Part shown: positions 34,781 to 47,074 of the stretch, one piece after another
How positions within the stretch are numbered: position 1 is the stretch's first letter
How the letters are laid out: every line of letters starts with the position of its first letter
Assembly (NCBI GenBank): GCA_009823505.1
Contig: VZQC01010984.1
Coordinates: forward strand, 4,616,946 to 4,680,945
Reading direction: 5' to 3'
DNA length: 64,000 nt
Origin: Rhizomys pruinosus
Lineage: Eukaryota > Chordata > Mammalia > Rodentia > Spalacidae
The notes under the pieces: generated by a model
The model's input: only the letters and a program-made list of their open reading frames with translations
Databases searched by the model: none
Told to the model about the DNA's origin: nothing
Program-made: the position numbers and the translations under genes

Positions 34781-35599
34781 GATATTCTTTAACTGCCTGT
34801 TTACTACTGCCCTTCCATCTGTTTCCGTAATACCCACTCTTCCTGTTTAAAAATTGAAGACCAATCTTATGAGTTAATGTTTAAAAAATTATTTGAAACA
34901 CATGCCATTTTTATCATTAACTGAAAATAGATATAAACTTATGTTGAGTTTTAAATGTTTAAAATTACTCCTGGATCAGTTTCTGCAGCCAAAAACTTCT
35001 GGTGGATCAGATATGTTGTAGTTATAGCTGGGAACATAAAAGCAAAAATACTTGATGTTTTTGTTTCTTTGTTTGGTTTTGTTTTATTTTGTTTTGTTTT
35101 GATTTGCTTTGTTTTGTTGAGACTCTGGCTGACCTAGGTCTTGCTTGTAGACCAGGCTTGTCTTGAATTTGCAGTGATCCACCTGTTCTTATCTTGAGTA
35201 CCAGGATTACTGTTTCCATTGATCTGGCTAGCTCATGGAGTATAGGTAGATTACCTAATTCTAATTCAGAGACTCAAATTTAGAAATGATCATGTTTAAT
35301 ATGTCCTATATTAACTCTTGTCTGTGGACCTCTACATTGATATCCTGAGGTTTCGTTTCAGAATTCTTTCTCTGTGGAAGTTTCTGGACTGTAGCTTTTC
35401 CCTTCTTAGGACTATGAGTCTCTAAAACTGTCATCAGTCCTTCTTGGCTTTCTTCCTGGCTTCTTATCCTCATTTTACACACTTAAGTAATTCATCAAAT
35501 AACTTCTTAAGTTAGAGAATCATTGTTGTTGTTTGTTATTTTTCATTTTCTTTAGCAGACTTCCGGCTTTATGTCATGAGTGTCCATGTTTAAAATTGT
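34781..35599. other. Unassigned stretch with a decayed B1
   Basis: A GTTTT-rich run and a diverged reverse B1 at about 35115-35215 ('tagaccaggcttgtcttgaa') are the only recognisable parts. Confidence 0.45.
35115..35215 (-). mobile_element. B1 SINE, decayed, antisense
   Basis: 'gtagaccaggcttgtcttga' and 'ccaggattac' keep the B1 order. Confidence 0.6.
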
Positions 35600-35860
35600 C
35601 ACAAGATTAAAAAGTTTAGCGCTGGAAGGAAGGAAAAGGAGACATCATCTTCTACTGGCTCCCCTCCCACACTGTACAGAATCCTTCCTGCAGCTTCTTT
35701 GGCATACGCTCATCCGGTCTCAATTTGGATATCTTCATCAAAGGAGCTCATCGCTTCCTGAAACAATCCATTCTGTTGGACAACTCTATTTTAAAAATCC
35801 TTATGTTGAGCTAAAATATGCCTTTTTGTAACTTATACTCATTTGCTCATTGTTTCAAGT
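35600..35860 (-). mobile_element. L3/CR1-like LINE relic, antisense
   Basis: 'ggagctcatcgcttcctg', 'aacaatccattctgttggac', 'aactct', 'ccttatgttgagctaaaat', 'gtaacttatactcattt' follow the wording of ancient amniote CR1/L3 3' ends. The 83-codon frame here is part of it. Confidence 0.65.
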
Positions 35861-36164
35861 TTTCCTTCTGGAATTAGTCAAAACAAGAGAACATATCAGA
35901 TAGCTGTACTTAAAGCAAACCTAAATGTCGTCCCTGAGCGTGTGAATCTCTATCCTGTGCTTGTTTAAATTGCTTTCTGTTTCAAATGATTGAACATAAA
36001 TTATCAAACTTTGGCTAGGAATCATAAGGACACTTATTTGGTAGTGTTTACAATAATACCTTCGTACTATACAAATTCTTCTTACATTCTGAAGATAGAA
36101 ATTGTTGGGCAGTTATATTGAATTTTACTTATATATTTTACCATACACATTTACATATAAACAT

Positions 36165-36240
36165 TATTTTTAATTTGTGAGACTAGGCCTCTTCTCAGGG
36201 TGGCCAGGAACTCATCTCCCAAGTGTTGGAATGAAGTTCT
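36165..36240 (-). mobile_element. B1 fragment, decayed
   Basis: 'gagactaggcctcttctcag' and 'ccaagtgttggaa' resemble a reverse B1 with a large internal deletion. Confidence 0.4.
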
Positions 36241-36527
36241 GTTCCCCATACTTGAATTATTCTTTTGTATAGGAAAAGAGAAGTGAAGCTACCATGTGTT
36301 TTCAAATGACACTACATAATCACCTGTGGGTATTAGAGAAAACCGATCTTCAATTGCCAAGATATATATAAAATCCAGGAGTATGCACTTTTGTTTTCTT
36401 TTTGGTTCTAGTATAATCTTGAAAAATCTGTTGTTAATAATAATGAGAACTACTTAACAGCTCATATTTATTTGACTTTGGTTCTAACTTTCTGCTCAGT
36501 AAAAACTCACCAACCCTCACTTTATTT

Positions 36528-36683
36528 ATTTTTTTTTTTGGTCTTTTTGAGACAGGGTCTCCCTGTAGCCCCAGATGTCCTAGAACTCACTCTGTAGACC
36601 AGGCTGGCCTTGAACTCACAAAGATCCTCCTGCCTCTGCCTCCCAAGTGCTAGGATTAAAGGCATGTGCCACCACACTTGGCT
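36528..36683 (-). mobile_element. B1 SINE, antisense
   Basis: Full-length reverse B1. 'accaaccctc' at 36509-36518 and 36684-36693 is the target-site duplication. Confidence 0.95.
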
Positions 36684-36883
36684 ACCAACCCTCTTTAATA
36701 CAATTGATTGCCTAACTAGTTCCCTGACTGTCAAGGAAGGTACTGCTTGAAATTATACTGAGACAATATATATAAATAGGAACTGTGCAGGGAGACCAGG
36801 CTATATGGCCATTCTTTATGTGTAAATCCATAGCCTGTGGAGACTAGAAGAGAGCATGAGACCCTTTGGCATTACAAGCAGTA

Positions 36884-37014
36884 GTACAGGGTCTCTGTAG
36901 CTCCCGCCGCCCTGGAACTCACTGTGTAGATCAAGCTGGCCACCATCTACCAAAGATCCACCTGCCTCTGTCTCCCAAATGCTAGGATTAAAGACATGGA
37001 CTACCATGCCCTGT
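36884..37014 (-). mobile_element. B1 SINE, diverged, antisense
   Basis: 'gtagtacagggtctctgtag' to 'ctaccatgccctg', with several mutations. Confidence 0.88.
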
Positions 37015-37042
37015 ATTAGTTACTCATTTTAAAGATGAAGTT

Positions 37043-37258
37043 CTTAGAGACCAAAGAGATGGTTGCATGGTTAAGAGCACCAGCTGTTCTTGTAGGGGAC
37101 CAGGATTCAATCACCAGCACCCAAATGTCAGCTAACAACCATCCATAACTCCAGTTCCAGGGGAATCCTATGCTTTCTTCAGGCTCTGCAGGCATTGCAT
37201 GGCATGGGTGCACTTACACACATTCAGGCAACACACTCATATACATAAAATAAAAAAG
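37043..37258 (+). mobile_element. B2-like SINE, older
   Basis: 'gagaccaaagagatggttgc' head, 'caccagcacccaaatgtcag' core, ends 'catatacataaaataaaaaa'. Confidence 0.88.
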
Positions 37259-37630
37259 TAATAATCGAGTTTTTTTTTAAAAAAATGAACTTCTGTCAGC
37301 TAATACCGTAATGCAGGAGTGTACATATATATGAAAAGTTCGAATATCACTGAAAGCTGTGCATTAAAGGTTTTCATATTCTGGCTTGATTATGATTTAA
37401 GATTCTATTTACATCCTACTTTCTTCACATTCATGCACAATGTAGTTTTAATGCAAAATTTGTGATGTTTTCCCATAAAATATCAACAATGAAATAGACT
37501 GAATTTGGCTCTGCCCTTCGTCAGCTGTTGAAAGCCAGAACTGCTTTCAGATAGGCCCTGCTTTTAGGACATGAGCAGAAGCAGCTTCTGAAGATTCATA
37601 GTCCTTGTAATTACAGCTCTCAAATTTCCA

Positions 37631-37840
37631 AACACAGGCTTGGAGAGATGGCTCAGTGGTTAAGAGCACTGATGCTCTTGTAGGGGACCAAGGTTCTTAC
37701 CACCTACATGGCAGCTCACAATCATCCTTAACTCCAGTTTCATGAGCTCTGACACCCTCTTCCAGCCCCCAAAGCCATTTCCCAACACTGGCATACTTAG
37801 GTACTTGCAGGCAATACACTCATATGCATAAGTAAATAAA
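37631..37840 (+). mobile_element. B2-like SINE, older
   Basis: 'gagatggctcagtggttaag' head as in mouse B2. Target-site duplication 'tcaaatttcca' at 37620-37630 and 37841-37851. Confidence 0.93.
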
Positions 37841-38488
37841 TCAAATTTCCAGACCCTGGTTCAAAAACAGAATGAGAACCTATTCTTCAATTGTTTTGCA
37901 TGGTTCCTAGGGAGCACCCATGTTCATTCTAAGATAGTCCCCTACCTTGGCTGCTCAGTCAATCAAATGGTGTTCCCTGCCTTTTGCGCTGATTTGATTG
38001 GCTTAGCAGAGCAACCAGGTTTAAAGGTTCTCCAAGTGATTTGGATGTTTGAGGTTGATAGTCACTGTACTGATGCTGCTGTGACAAATTTGCATGAGGG
38101 AAAGAGATATTTCTCCTAGACCCAAGATTTGTGCTAGCAATGAGAGCGCATCTGGCAGCTGGGGAGGATGCAGAGGGGGACCTCACCCACCACAGGTGTT
38201 CACAGGCAGGAGCAGCAAGGAACAGACCACACTTGCAGAATCTTGCCAGTCACATCCAAGGTGGAAAATAATTTTATTACCCCCTCCCCCAAATACGATC
38301 TTTTAACCACAACTTGACATAAATCGCTGTTTATTATCACTTTCTCATTGAATGCGGACATTGCTGAGTTATTAATCACGTGCTTTGAAAAGCTTTTTAT
38401 TCTCAAAATTGCATCAAGGCAATAGTCAAGCAAATTTTAGGTAGAATGTGGGTGTGTTTCCCTTTGTCAGTAGAAGAGAAAAATAGAG

Positions 38489-38711
38489 CTGGAGAGATGG
38501 CCTAGCAGTAAAGAGCGCTGACTGCTCTTGCAGAGGACCCAGGTTCGATCTCCAGCGCCCACATGGTGGCTGAGAACCGTCTTTGACTCCAGTTCCAAGG
38601 GAGTCCGACGCCCTCTTCTGACCTCCGAGGCATTACATGACACGGGTGCACAAACCTACATGCAGACAGTACACTCATACACATAAAAAAATAAATTGAA
38701 AAAAACTAAAA
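38489..38711 (+). mobile_element. B2-like SINE
   Basis: Exact 17-base target-site duplication 'agaagagaaaaatagag' at 38472-38488 and 38712-38728. Has the 'ggcctagcagtaaagagcg' head but only one copy of the 'ctccagttccaagggag' block. Confidence 0.95.
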
Positions 38712-38841
38712 AGAAGAGAAAAATAGAGTACAAATATTGTTTTTCTTTGGTCCTGCTTTTTTATATTAAAATTTTATTTCAGTTCCTATGTTTCTATCTC
38801 TAAGAAGACAAGATTCACAATTTTCACTAAAAGTAATATTA

Positions 38842-39063
38842 GGGGGTTAGAGAGATAGCTCAGCGGTTAAGAGTCTCAGCTGCTCTTGTAGAAGACCTGG
38901 GTTCAATTCCCAGCACCCACATGACACTAAACCATCCATAACTCCAGTTCCAGGGGAATTCAACATGTTTTTCTGGCCTCCTCAGGCATTGCACAACACA
39001 GGCACACTTATACACATACAGGCAATATACTCATAAACATAAAATAAAAATAATAAAATTTTT
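38842..39063 (+). mobile_element. B2-like SINE, older
   Basis: 'gggggttagagagatagctc' head, ends 'aaaataaaaataataaaatt'. Flanks 'aagtaatatta' and 'aagttatatta'. Confidence 0.9.
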
Positions 39064-39108
39064 AAAGTTATATTAGAAGATCATCATATGAAAACATTCC
39101 ATCCCATG

Positions 39109-39346
39109 GGGATAGAGAGATAGCCTAGCGGTCAAGAGCACCGACTACTCTTGCAGAAGACCTGATCCACAGCACCCACATGGCGGCTAAGAACCGTCTG
39201 TAGCTCCAATTCCAGGAGAACTCCAGTTCCAGGGGAATCTGACACCCTCTTCTGACCTCCGCGGCATTGCATGACACAGGTGCACAAACCCACATGCAGA
39301 CAGTACACTCATACACATACAAAAATAAATAAAATTAAAACAAAAA
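39109..39346 (+). mobile_element. B2-like SINE, young subfamily
   Basis: Contains both the 'ctccaattccaggaga' and 'ctccagttccagggga' blocks. A 19-base target-site duplication with two mismatches lies at 39090-39108 and 39347-39365. Confidence 0.95.
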
Positions 39347-39365
39347 GAAAACATCGCATCCCATG

Positions 39366-40439
39366 CTCTTTCCACATCTCCTCCTGTGCTAGCTTTCCTA
39401 CATTTCAGCTGAGCTATGTTTCATACTTTATGCTTTGTCATAATTTATCTACCTGCACCAGCCTCAGATGGGTTGAGAACAATTTTTCATACTTAATTAC
39501 TTTACATTTCGATGTCATTTTCTCTGTTTCGACACCTTACTACCATGTTTGTTGTACCCCCCCCCAAAGGGAAATACCAAGCCACAATCGTGTCTTACTA
39601 GTTTAGTATCTCTGATCTAACTGCTAGGAAGAAATGGATCACAGATGAGTTAGCATTTCAGCTCTCAAGGCCCACAACCCTGCCAGAAGCCATAGCCCAG
39701 TCTGACTTCAGTTCTGAGTTAACAGTTTCCTTACACCCCTCCCTTGGTGACATGTATTAGGCTGAACTTGTACATCTGACTTCAGTTCATAAAAAGTTTA
39801 CAAGTGCAGCTGGAATGCTTAGCATTTGATTGTTACATAAATAAGTATTTGAGAACATATGTAAACTTGGCAGTGTGAGTACCAGATGTTCCAGTAACAC
39901 AGTAATATTCCTGAATGTCCATGCCACTTACAGTGTGTTTGCTTTGCTAGAATCACCTAATCTGCTTTCAGATAAGCACATTTTAACTCTATCCATAATG
40001 GTCATAATCTATTGTTCATAGTAGTTATTATGTTTAGTTTATAGTAATGTAAATAGCATGGATATTAATGCATATTCATTTAATATAGCCTATATCTCCT
40101 TAAAACCCAAGATAATTGAACCCATAAATATTTATAGCATACTAAGCACAAAGACTTATCTTTGGGCATGCGCATGTACTATAATGTCAATAAGAACTCA
40201 TCTTATAAAATATAGTCTTTCCAAGTTTACTTCTTGCCCTTTTGAACTACCAGACATGCAAGCATTTTCTGACTAGACCATAAACCTCAAGTCTTTCTCA
40301 GGCCTTCATCTCCATAGCATAGCTCACCATATCTATTTTGTAGCACGAACTGTTTATGTTTTGCTTCCAGAGATTGAAAATGTGCATATCTATATATTTA
40401 AACTGTTTAACATGGACTTATTCACTTTTATGTATGATA
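39366..40439. other. Unassigned stretch
   Basis: No repeat, RNA or gene recognised. Confidence 0.5.
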
Positions 40440-40610
40440 TTACGTGTATATGTATGGGTACAGGTGGCATGAAGCCTGCATAGAGGTCAGAGGACAAATT
40501 GCAGAGCCAGGTCTCTCCTTTCATCAGGTGGATTCTGGGGATAAAACATAAAAATGTCATCATGCCTTGCAGCAAGTGTCTTTACAAATTAAACCATCTC
40601 ACTAGCCTGG
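40440..40610 (-). mobile_element. B3-like SINE, antisense
   Basis: 'gaggtcagaggacaaattgc', 'tcaggtggattctgggga' and 'agtgtctttacaaattaaac' follow the reverse B3 pattern. Confidence 0.7.
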
Positions 40611-40611
40611 T

Positions 40612-40690
40612 CAGTGTACATTCTCAAATGATTAACACATTAGTTAACATATGTATCGCCTCACATACTTTTGTGGAAAATTAGAGAAGC
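40612..40690. mobile_element. Old L1 3' UTR scrap
   Basis: 'caaatgattaacacattag', 'taacatatgtatcgcctcac' resemble old mammalian L1 3' UTR wording. Weak. Confidence 0.4.
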
Positions 40691-41001
40691 CTTTGGTGTT
40701 CAAAGGCAGTTTAATTTCTTCATAGTTTTCTTTTGCAGTGATCTCAACCTCAAGAAAAAAAATAGCAAGAACAGCATATAGAATGTTGCTCATCTGCATT
40801 TTACTCTCGCTGTGGCTGTATTGACATATGTCCCATTTGCTTTATCAGATGGATTCTTTCAATCTCTGGGTATGTGTATGTAGGTACATATACATGCACA
40901 GCCTTCCAAGTTTTTGCAAGTTAGCTGCATTAGCCTATTACCCCTATATGATTCAGTGTCTATTTCCTAAAAATAAGAATATTGTCTGACATAGATGTTA
41001 A

Positions 41002-41144
41002 TTTTTTTGGTCTTTTTGAGACAGGGTCTCTCTGCAGCCCCAGCTAGAACTCTCTATGTAGACCAGGCTGGCTTCAACTCATAGAGATCCACCTGCCTCT
41101 CCCTCCCAAGTGCTAGGATTAAAGGGGTGCACCACCACACCTGG
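41002..41144 (-). mobile_element. B1 SINE, antisense
   Basis: Reverse B1 with a 10-base internal loss at 'cagctagaactctc'. Flanks 'acatagatgttaatttt' (40989) and 'acatagatataaatttt' (41145). Confidence 0.93.
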
Positions 41145-41489
41145 TACATAGATATAAATTTTAAAGTGACTTTTTTTTTCTAATTTTCCTTTTGTATTCT
41201 AATTCCAATACTTGACCCATTGGAAATTTTTATAGTATTATTTGTCTTCTAACATAAGATTTAATCAAAGATACTATTTTACATAATCTAGTCAATCTTT
41301 TTTAACATGGAAGGTTCTACGAAGCTTTTCTTTATCTTTCATAACACTGACAGTTTTGAAAACTGTAATTTATTTTTTCATAATAAAAAGGCCTTTGTTT
41401 AGATGTGATATTTCTCAGTAGGTAGATCATAGTTATGGGTCTTGTTGCAAACAAAGTAACTAAAATAATTTTCTTTTCGGTGTCACCAC

Positions 41490-42330
41490 TCATCAAAAAA
41501 GCTTCTTTTGATACAGATGGAGAGCACTACAGTTCCACAACTGGTCATAAGCAGAGAATGTCTGTGAATTGCCCAACCCTAAGGACACATCTACAATGGA
41601 ACCTCTCTATACCTAATGCTCACTGAACATAGCAGAAAAAGGGGTAGAGAGAACACTAATCCATTTTTCAACTCTCATTGACAAAGCTCCCTTATGCACC
41701 AGAGGGCCAGGAACACAAAAGGATACAAATAACCAAAGTGTAAAAAATAAGAGTCTAGGCCGAGTCTGCAGAGTGTGGGTCCTTGAACAGGACTGCTGTC
41801 TTATACTTCACCCGTGCACGGCTCAGAGATCATCATGGAAGAAGGCAGAAAGACTGTTAAGAGCCAGGGAGGAGGTGCATGACCACATGGAAACAGAGTC
41901 TGGCAGGCTCCTGAGACCTTGCCCATGTGAACCTACAGCAATGGTGTCAGCCTGCACAAGACCCATGCAAACTCAAGCAGACAAAAACCCAGCACAGAAC
42001 TGTGGAAATGGACAGCAGTTCCCAATCTTAGTGGAAGAATTATTGGCATCCGATTCCTGCTAGGTGAGGAAGGGCTAATTTTCTTAAAGGGGAGGAGGAG
42101 GATTCCAGATAGGCCGACTAGACGCCCAATGGATGAACTTGCACTGAGGGACATCTGGAGACACTAACCTGACAGAACAGGCTTTAACAGGACTGATAGA
42201 ATGTGTGAATTCCAGTGTGGAAGGTTATGAAGAGCGCTAATGGGGAAGGGAGATAAAGATGATTAAGATATTCCATATGAAATACACAAAAAATCAAAAG
42301 TTACAAAATAAATAAATAAATACACCTTTG
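41490..42330 (+). mobile_element. L1 3' UTR, 5'-truncated
   Basis: 'ctggtcataagcagagaatg', 'acccatgcaaactcaagcag', 'gataggccgactagac', 'agatgattaagatatt' and an AAATAAATA tail match the reverse of 5200-6000. There is no ORF2 part. Confidence 0.8.
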
Positions 42331-42950
42331 AAAATCACTCTATAAGCACAGTAATATGATGAGAAAGTCCTAAGGAATGCCAAGACCCCCAGCCCACCTC
42401 CCTCTTTCTTACCACTGCTCTCTTCCCGTCCCCTCAGCCACTTGCTCTGAAGCCTCTTCGGTACTCAGAGCCTCACAGCCTGTCCACTCCTCACTTCTGC
42501 CTTGCTGAGTCTTGCACTTGGCAGCAGATAGAACAGGCTGGGTGTGTTCTCTGCAGGATACTCTGATGAAGCAGTTCGACAAAGCATAATCGCCCTGAAG
42601 TTTCCTGGGAGAAACAAAGTATTTGAAGGAAAAGTCCAAAAAGACTATGAATGGAAGCAAAATTGGAAGCCAGATATTTATTTCTTTGTCCTGAAATGAT
42701 TGGTTTTTGCTGAGTACTCCCAAAGGACAAGTAAGAGATTCAAGCCAACCTAAGAAACTAGAAGACAGGTCACAGAAGTTCAGAGACTGAAGGTGTCCCT
42801 GTGTGAAAACTTCTCCACAGTAATGAAACTGTCCTATGAAGCTCAGAGAGCCTGTCCCTTCCTTGCTTGAGCTTTGAGTGACAGCAGCCTGACCTCAGAA
42901 TGGCTATAGAATGATCCAGATAAGGGACCTTATACTGTGATTTTTATCTA
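42331..42950. other. Unassigned; possible exon remnant
   Basis: A 'ttctctgcag' acceptor-like site at about 42547-42556 is followed by 47 open codons to a TGA at 42697-42699. I recognise no protein. The minus strand also has a 104-codon frame here, so coding is unproven. Confidence 0.3.
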
Positions 42951-42954
42951 GACT

Positions 42955-43395
42955 GTCCTCAAAGTCCCAGATTTTAGAGATCTGCTTCCAGAGGAGGTGC
43001 TGTTGAGAGATGGTAGAACCTTTACAAGTTCTGGCCTAGAGAGAGGTCTTTGGTTTACTAGCAGCCTGCCTTTGAAATGGATTTGAACTCCAGCCTCTTC
43101 TTCCTTTTGATGCCTGGCCATAATCTGAGCACTCATAAGAATTGTAAACCAAAACCGAGTGTGGTGGCACACGCCTTTAATCCTAGCATTCAGGAAGCAG
43201 AGGTAGGCGGATCTTTGTGAGTTCAAGGCCAGCCTGGTCTACAGAGTGAGTTCCAGGACAGCTGGGGCTACAGGGAGACCCTGTCTCAAAAAGACCAAAA
43301 AAAAAGAATTGTAAACCAAAATAAACCCTTTCTCTTTGTAAGCTGATTATCTTGTGTACTTGTTAAAGTTCCAGAAAGTAATCTAATGTGTGTAG
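42955..43395 (+). mobile_element. Old MaLR/MLT-like LTR
   Basis: 'gagatggtagaacctttaca', 'ccagcctcttcttcc', 'aaccaaaataaacccttt' and 'gtaagctgattatcttgtg' follow the order of an old mammalian MaLR-type LTR end. A B1 (43155-43303) is inserted at the 'gtaaaccaaaa' polyadenylation area. Confidence 0.6.
43155..43303 (+). mobile_element. B1 SINE with exact duplication
   Basis: Exact 18-base target-site duplication 'aagaattgtaaaccaaaa' at 43137-43154 and 43304-43321. Confidence 0.97.
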
Positions 43396-44216
43396 GAAGG
43401 AGCGGTAGGTAAAAATGAGTAATCAGCGGGAAGGTGCGTGATTTCTAGTTTTATGCTTCGGGCTTGCAGTATACAGATGCTTAACACAGTTCTGGAGGAA
43501 GAGAGCCAATTAAATTCACTGCTTGAATTGTTTCCCATGGCGAGGAATATGTTTTATTTATATGTAATATTATAAAAATTATTTTAGCAACACAATGTAT
43601 AATAAACTTCAAGCTCACCTCCAAGATACAGAGAAACAGGAAAAATGTACATGAAGGAAGTAAAAGTAGATCTAATTAGCATTATTACAGAATGCGCTGT
43701 AGATTTACTGGAGACTTACTGAAGTCAGAGCACCAGTCCAGCACATCAATCATCTGAAGCTGTCTGACAATCTTGAGGAGGATATCCTGGTGCAGAAAGC
43801 ACATTTCTGTCTTAGGGCTGAGGCCCTGGGTCAGGGAACAGAAAGAACCAAAGATGAGCGGCTTTGAGAGGAACCAGCTGGCTAAGGTGACTCAAAGTGC
43901 AAAGATGTTAAGGGCTTACTGTTCCAACAATGCCATTACCCAACATGGGAATAACAGAACAGCAATTAAAAACAGTAGGACTTGGCTTACCATGTTGACC
44001 CCTGAGGTCTGGTTGCTTGTGCATTTCTTTCCCTTCATGCTAATTTTTAAATTTCCGCTTTTATTAATTTAAGTTTGTATTCTGTAGACAATAGCTGTTC
44101 AAAGACAACAAAACTTCCAACAAAAGTTGAAAACAAAATCGCAATTTATCTCTGTGACAAGTGTTCATAGAATTATGTTGATGTCAGATCCTTCAGTGGG
44201 TTTCTTTTTTTGGGGG
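43396..44216. other. Unassigned stretch
   Basis: No gene or recent repeat recognised. Confidence 0.5.
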
Positions 44217-44328
44217 GGCAGTATTTTGAGGCAAGGCCTTATTTACATCAGGCTGGCAGAGGATGACCTTGAGCTCTTGTTCTCCATCTCCCAAGTGCTT
44301 TGACTGCAGGTATTCATCACCAGACAAA
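44217..44328 (-). mobile_element. B1-like SINE, decayed
   Basis: 'tttgaggcaaggccttattt', 'gatgaccttgagctcttg', 'cccaagtgctttgactgcag' keep the reverse B1/B4 order. Confidence 0.6.
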
Positions 44329-45892
44329 ACATTCGAGTAGCATTTGAAATAGGCTAACGCACAATAACCAAAACGTAGTAATATTCTCCATCTGCCTCGA
44401 AATTTCTGAACCTGTAGAGCAGGTGGGTTTGTGGCAATAGAGAAATTGTAGATCTTAAGTCAATTATAACCCTTCCAAAATGTAATTGAATGTAAAAGGG
44501 AGAAATCTAAAACTGGAAAAAGTAAGTGCACTGAATCATGCGAGTAATCAGAAGCTAAACACATAATTGGTTTGGACAACATTAATTTTGTAGCTACAGA
44601 GGATATGTGGGTATGTGGTTAGAGTCATGGAAAATAGTTCTACATTCTTTAAGACTGTAACCATTGTTTCCACTCCTAATACTGAACACTTAGCGAGTAC
44701 TAGGAATGTTCCCAACAGTTATTTAAAGTCATTACACACCCTAGAAAAGAATCACTGTGTACTCTAAAAATATTTAAAACAAAACACCCAGTACTATAGA
44801 ATCAACAGCATACTGCCTGACTCATAAAGTCTTAAAGCTTATTTCCTCAGTGAGTGATATCAAGCTTTTAAGAACATTAATACACATCTTGCAGCATTTC
44901 TGAGGACATGGTTTGGTCATATGAAAATTCCACAGTATATAGACTATGTCATTGAGGGATATTTCCCCATTTGTTCTCATCTGAAGCTGTGAAAACAAGA
45001 ATACTAGAAGTGTCCTCTGTGAAGAGGTTGTCTCTATTTTCAATCCTATAACGCAGTTACAGTACAAAATACACAGAATTATAAATCTGATAATATCTTT
45101 GTAAGTCCATCACTTTTATTTGTTATTTTTATTCACAGAACGTGAGTGAAACTCATTTCACTGCAGCCTGTTTTTTCTTTTTTTTTTTTTAAACCATCAA
45201 AATTTTCTCGTTGAGATGAGCTTTGAAGAATGATTTAAACCTACTCTTTTTTTCTTTTCTCCTCAGGTTAGTGTCACTTGAAAAATCAAAATAGGCACTC
45301 TTATTGGGCCATCAGAAGTAATGCTGGGTATGAACAGGCTTACAATATACTTAACTATAGTAATCCTTCCCAGCACACATATAGATGAATTGATAACCGG
45401 ATTTGGCATTTCAAATATTTTTTACCCAAGGCAAAGGCTTTAGGGTGTTTTCTTGGAATTAGAGAGTTTAGAGATGAAAAAGGTGCCATTTATTATTTTC
45501 TCTTGCTGTCAGCTTAGAATGCCTCTTTGCAATCCTGTCTATAATACTGGGCCTATCTGTTCTTAAATGTTCCACCTATTGAGAGGTGCTTCATCGTAGA
45601 TGCTCTGAAATCTTAGAATGCGTGGATCCAGGGTCTTGACTGAATAGTAGGTTGGTAAAACCAAGTAAGCTGATCTGTTGGAAGAGGAACTTGGATTTAG
45701 AATCAGAAGTCACGAACAACCCTAATGCCTCTCCCTCGTGTGAAATGTGAGAGGCCTCTTATGTGTCATTTAGTCCTGTCATTCACATCAATTGGCCAAA
45801 TATTTTATAAGACTATAACAATCAGAAAACTAGGATTCTTATGTCCTAAATATTCACTTTGTTAATAGCTGTACTATTTGCCGAGTAGTGAC
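44329..45892. other. Mostly unassigned; possible MIR scrap
   Basis: At 44685-44750 'ctgaacacttagcgagtact' resembles a reverse MIR end. Otherwise nothing is recognised. Confidence 0.4.
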
Positions 45893-45978
45893 TAGGCCAG
45901 CCTGGTCTACAGAGGGAGTTCCAGGACAGCTGGGGTTACAGGGAGACCCTGTCTCAAAAAGACCAAAAAAAAAAAAAG
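45893..45978 (+). mobile_element. B1 SINE, 5'-truncated
   Basis: Only the 3' half is present: 'ggccagcctggtctacagag' to 'tctcaaaaagacc' and a poly-A tail. Confidence 0.92.
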
Positions 45979-46196
45979 CTCTTCTCTTACACATGGTAGC
46001 ATAATACCATTTTGCTACAATATTATCTACACAACACAACCACAGTTTACTTATTGCCAGGGCCATAAGTATATTCTTCAAAATAATTAAGTTTCACCAT
46101 TTGTTTCCTGTTGAAACTTAATAAAAAAATAACTGACCTGCTCTTAACAGGTGAATTTGCCCATTTTTCAAAAAAACCAAAAGATATATTGTCAAA

Positions 46197-46305
46197 TATG
46201 GTGTCGCATACCTATACTCCCAGCCCTTAGGGAAACTGAGGTAGAAAGGTTATAAATGCCAGGACAGCTAAATTATGAGACTCTGTCCCAAATATCAAAA
46301 CCCCT
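46197..46305 (+). mobile_element. B1/B4 SINE, decayed
   Basis: 'ggtgtcgcatacctatactc', 'aaactgaggtagaaagg', 'gagactctgtcccaa' keep the order. Confidence 0.65.
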
Positions 46306-46500
46306 CCCCCACAAGCACACCAAACTGTTCAGATGAAACAAGCATATACTTGCTATAATTTGAACATGGTTTTTCTGCCCAAGGAACACAATTTTTGGAA
46401 GACTACCCTCAAGGTAGCAATCTTGGACTTTCAAGCTCTACTATAACCTTAGATATTTCATTATGATAAGAAATAAAACAGGAAACAGGAAACTTCTGCA

Positions 46501-46565
46501 TCAAAAATTTTTAAAGAGACTGAGAAAAAGATGAAAAACATGTATGGCAGAATGCATGAGCTCTG
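46501..46565 (+). mobile_element. L1 3' UTR scrap, sense
   Basis: 'agactgagaaaaagatg', 'catgtatggcagaatgcatg', 'agctctg' match 14665-14720 in the sense orientation. It meets an antisense L1 block at 46566. Confidence 0.6.
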
Positions 46566-47074
46566 TAAGTTCATATGAGAAACTTCTCAGAGGCCTGGAA
46601 GACCATTACCATCATGAACATCCTCCCTGGCTCTTATAGTCTTACAGCCCAAGCTCTTCCTCAATGTTCCCTGAGACAGGGGTGGGCGGGGTTTAATATA
46701 GCAGTCCTAGCCAGAGACACACTCTCTGCGGTCTCTTTATGCTCTGTACCTCGGACACTTGTGGCCTTATATATTCATTGCCCTCTGTTGTATGAGGAAG
46801 CTTCAACAGTGACAGTTGAGAGATGCGTTACTATTCTTTTTAGCACCTGTTCAGCTGTTCTAGGAGCCTTTGGTGTAGAAGCTCCATTGTAGATGTGTCA
46901 GTTAGGGCTGGGCCTCTCTGGGACCCTCATTCTCTGTGTGTGGCCAGTTGTAGAACTTAGTCTCAATCTGTTGCAAAAAGAAGCTTATTTGATGAGTGGT
47001 GACAGGTGTACTTGTCTGTAAATATAAGGATCTATACTTAGCATACAGTAAGACATTATGTTTTTCTAGGATTG

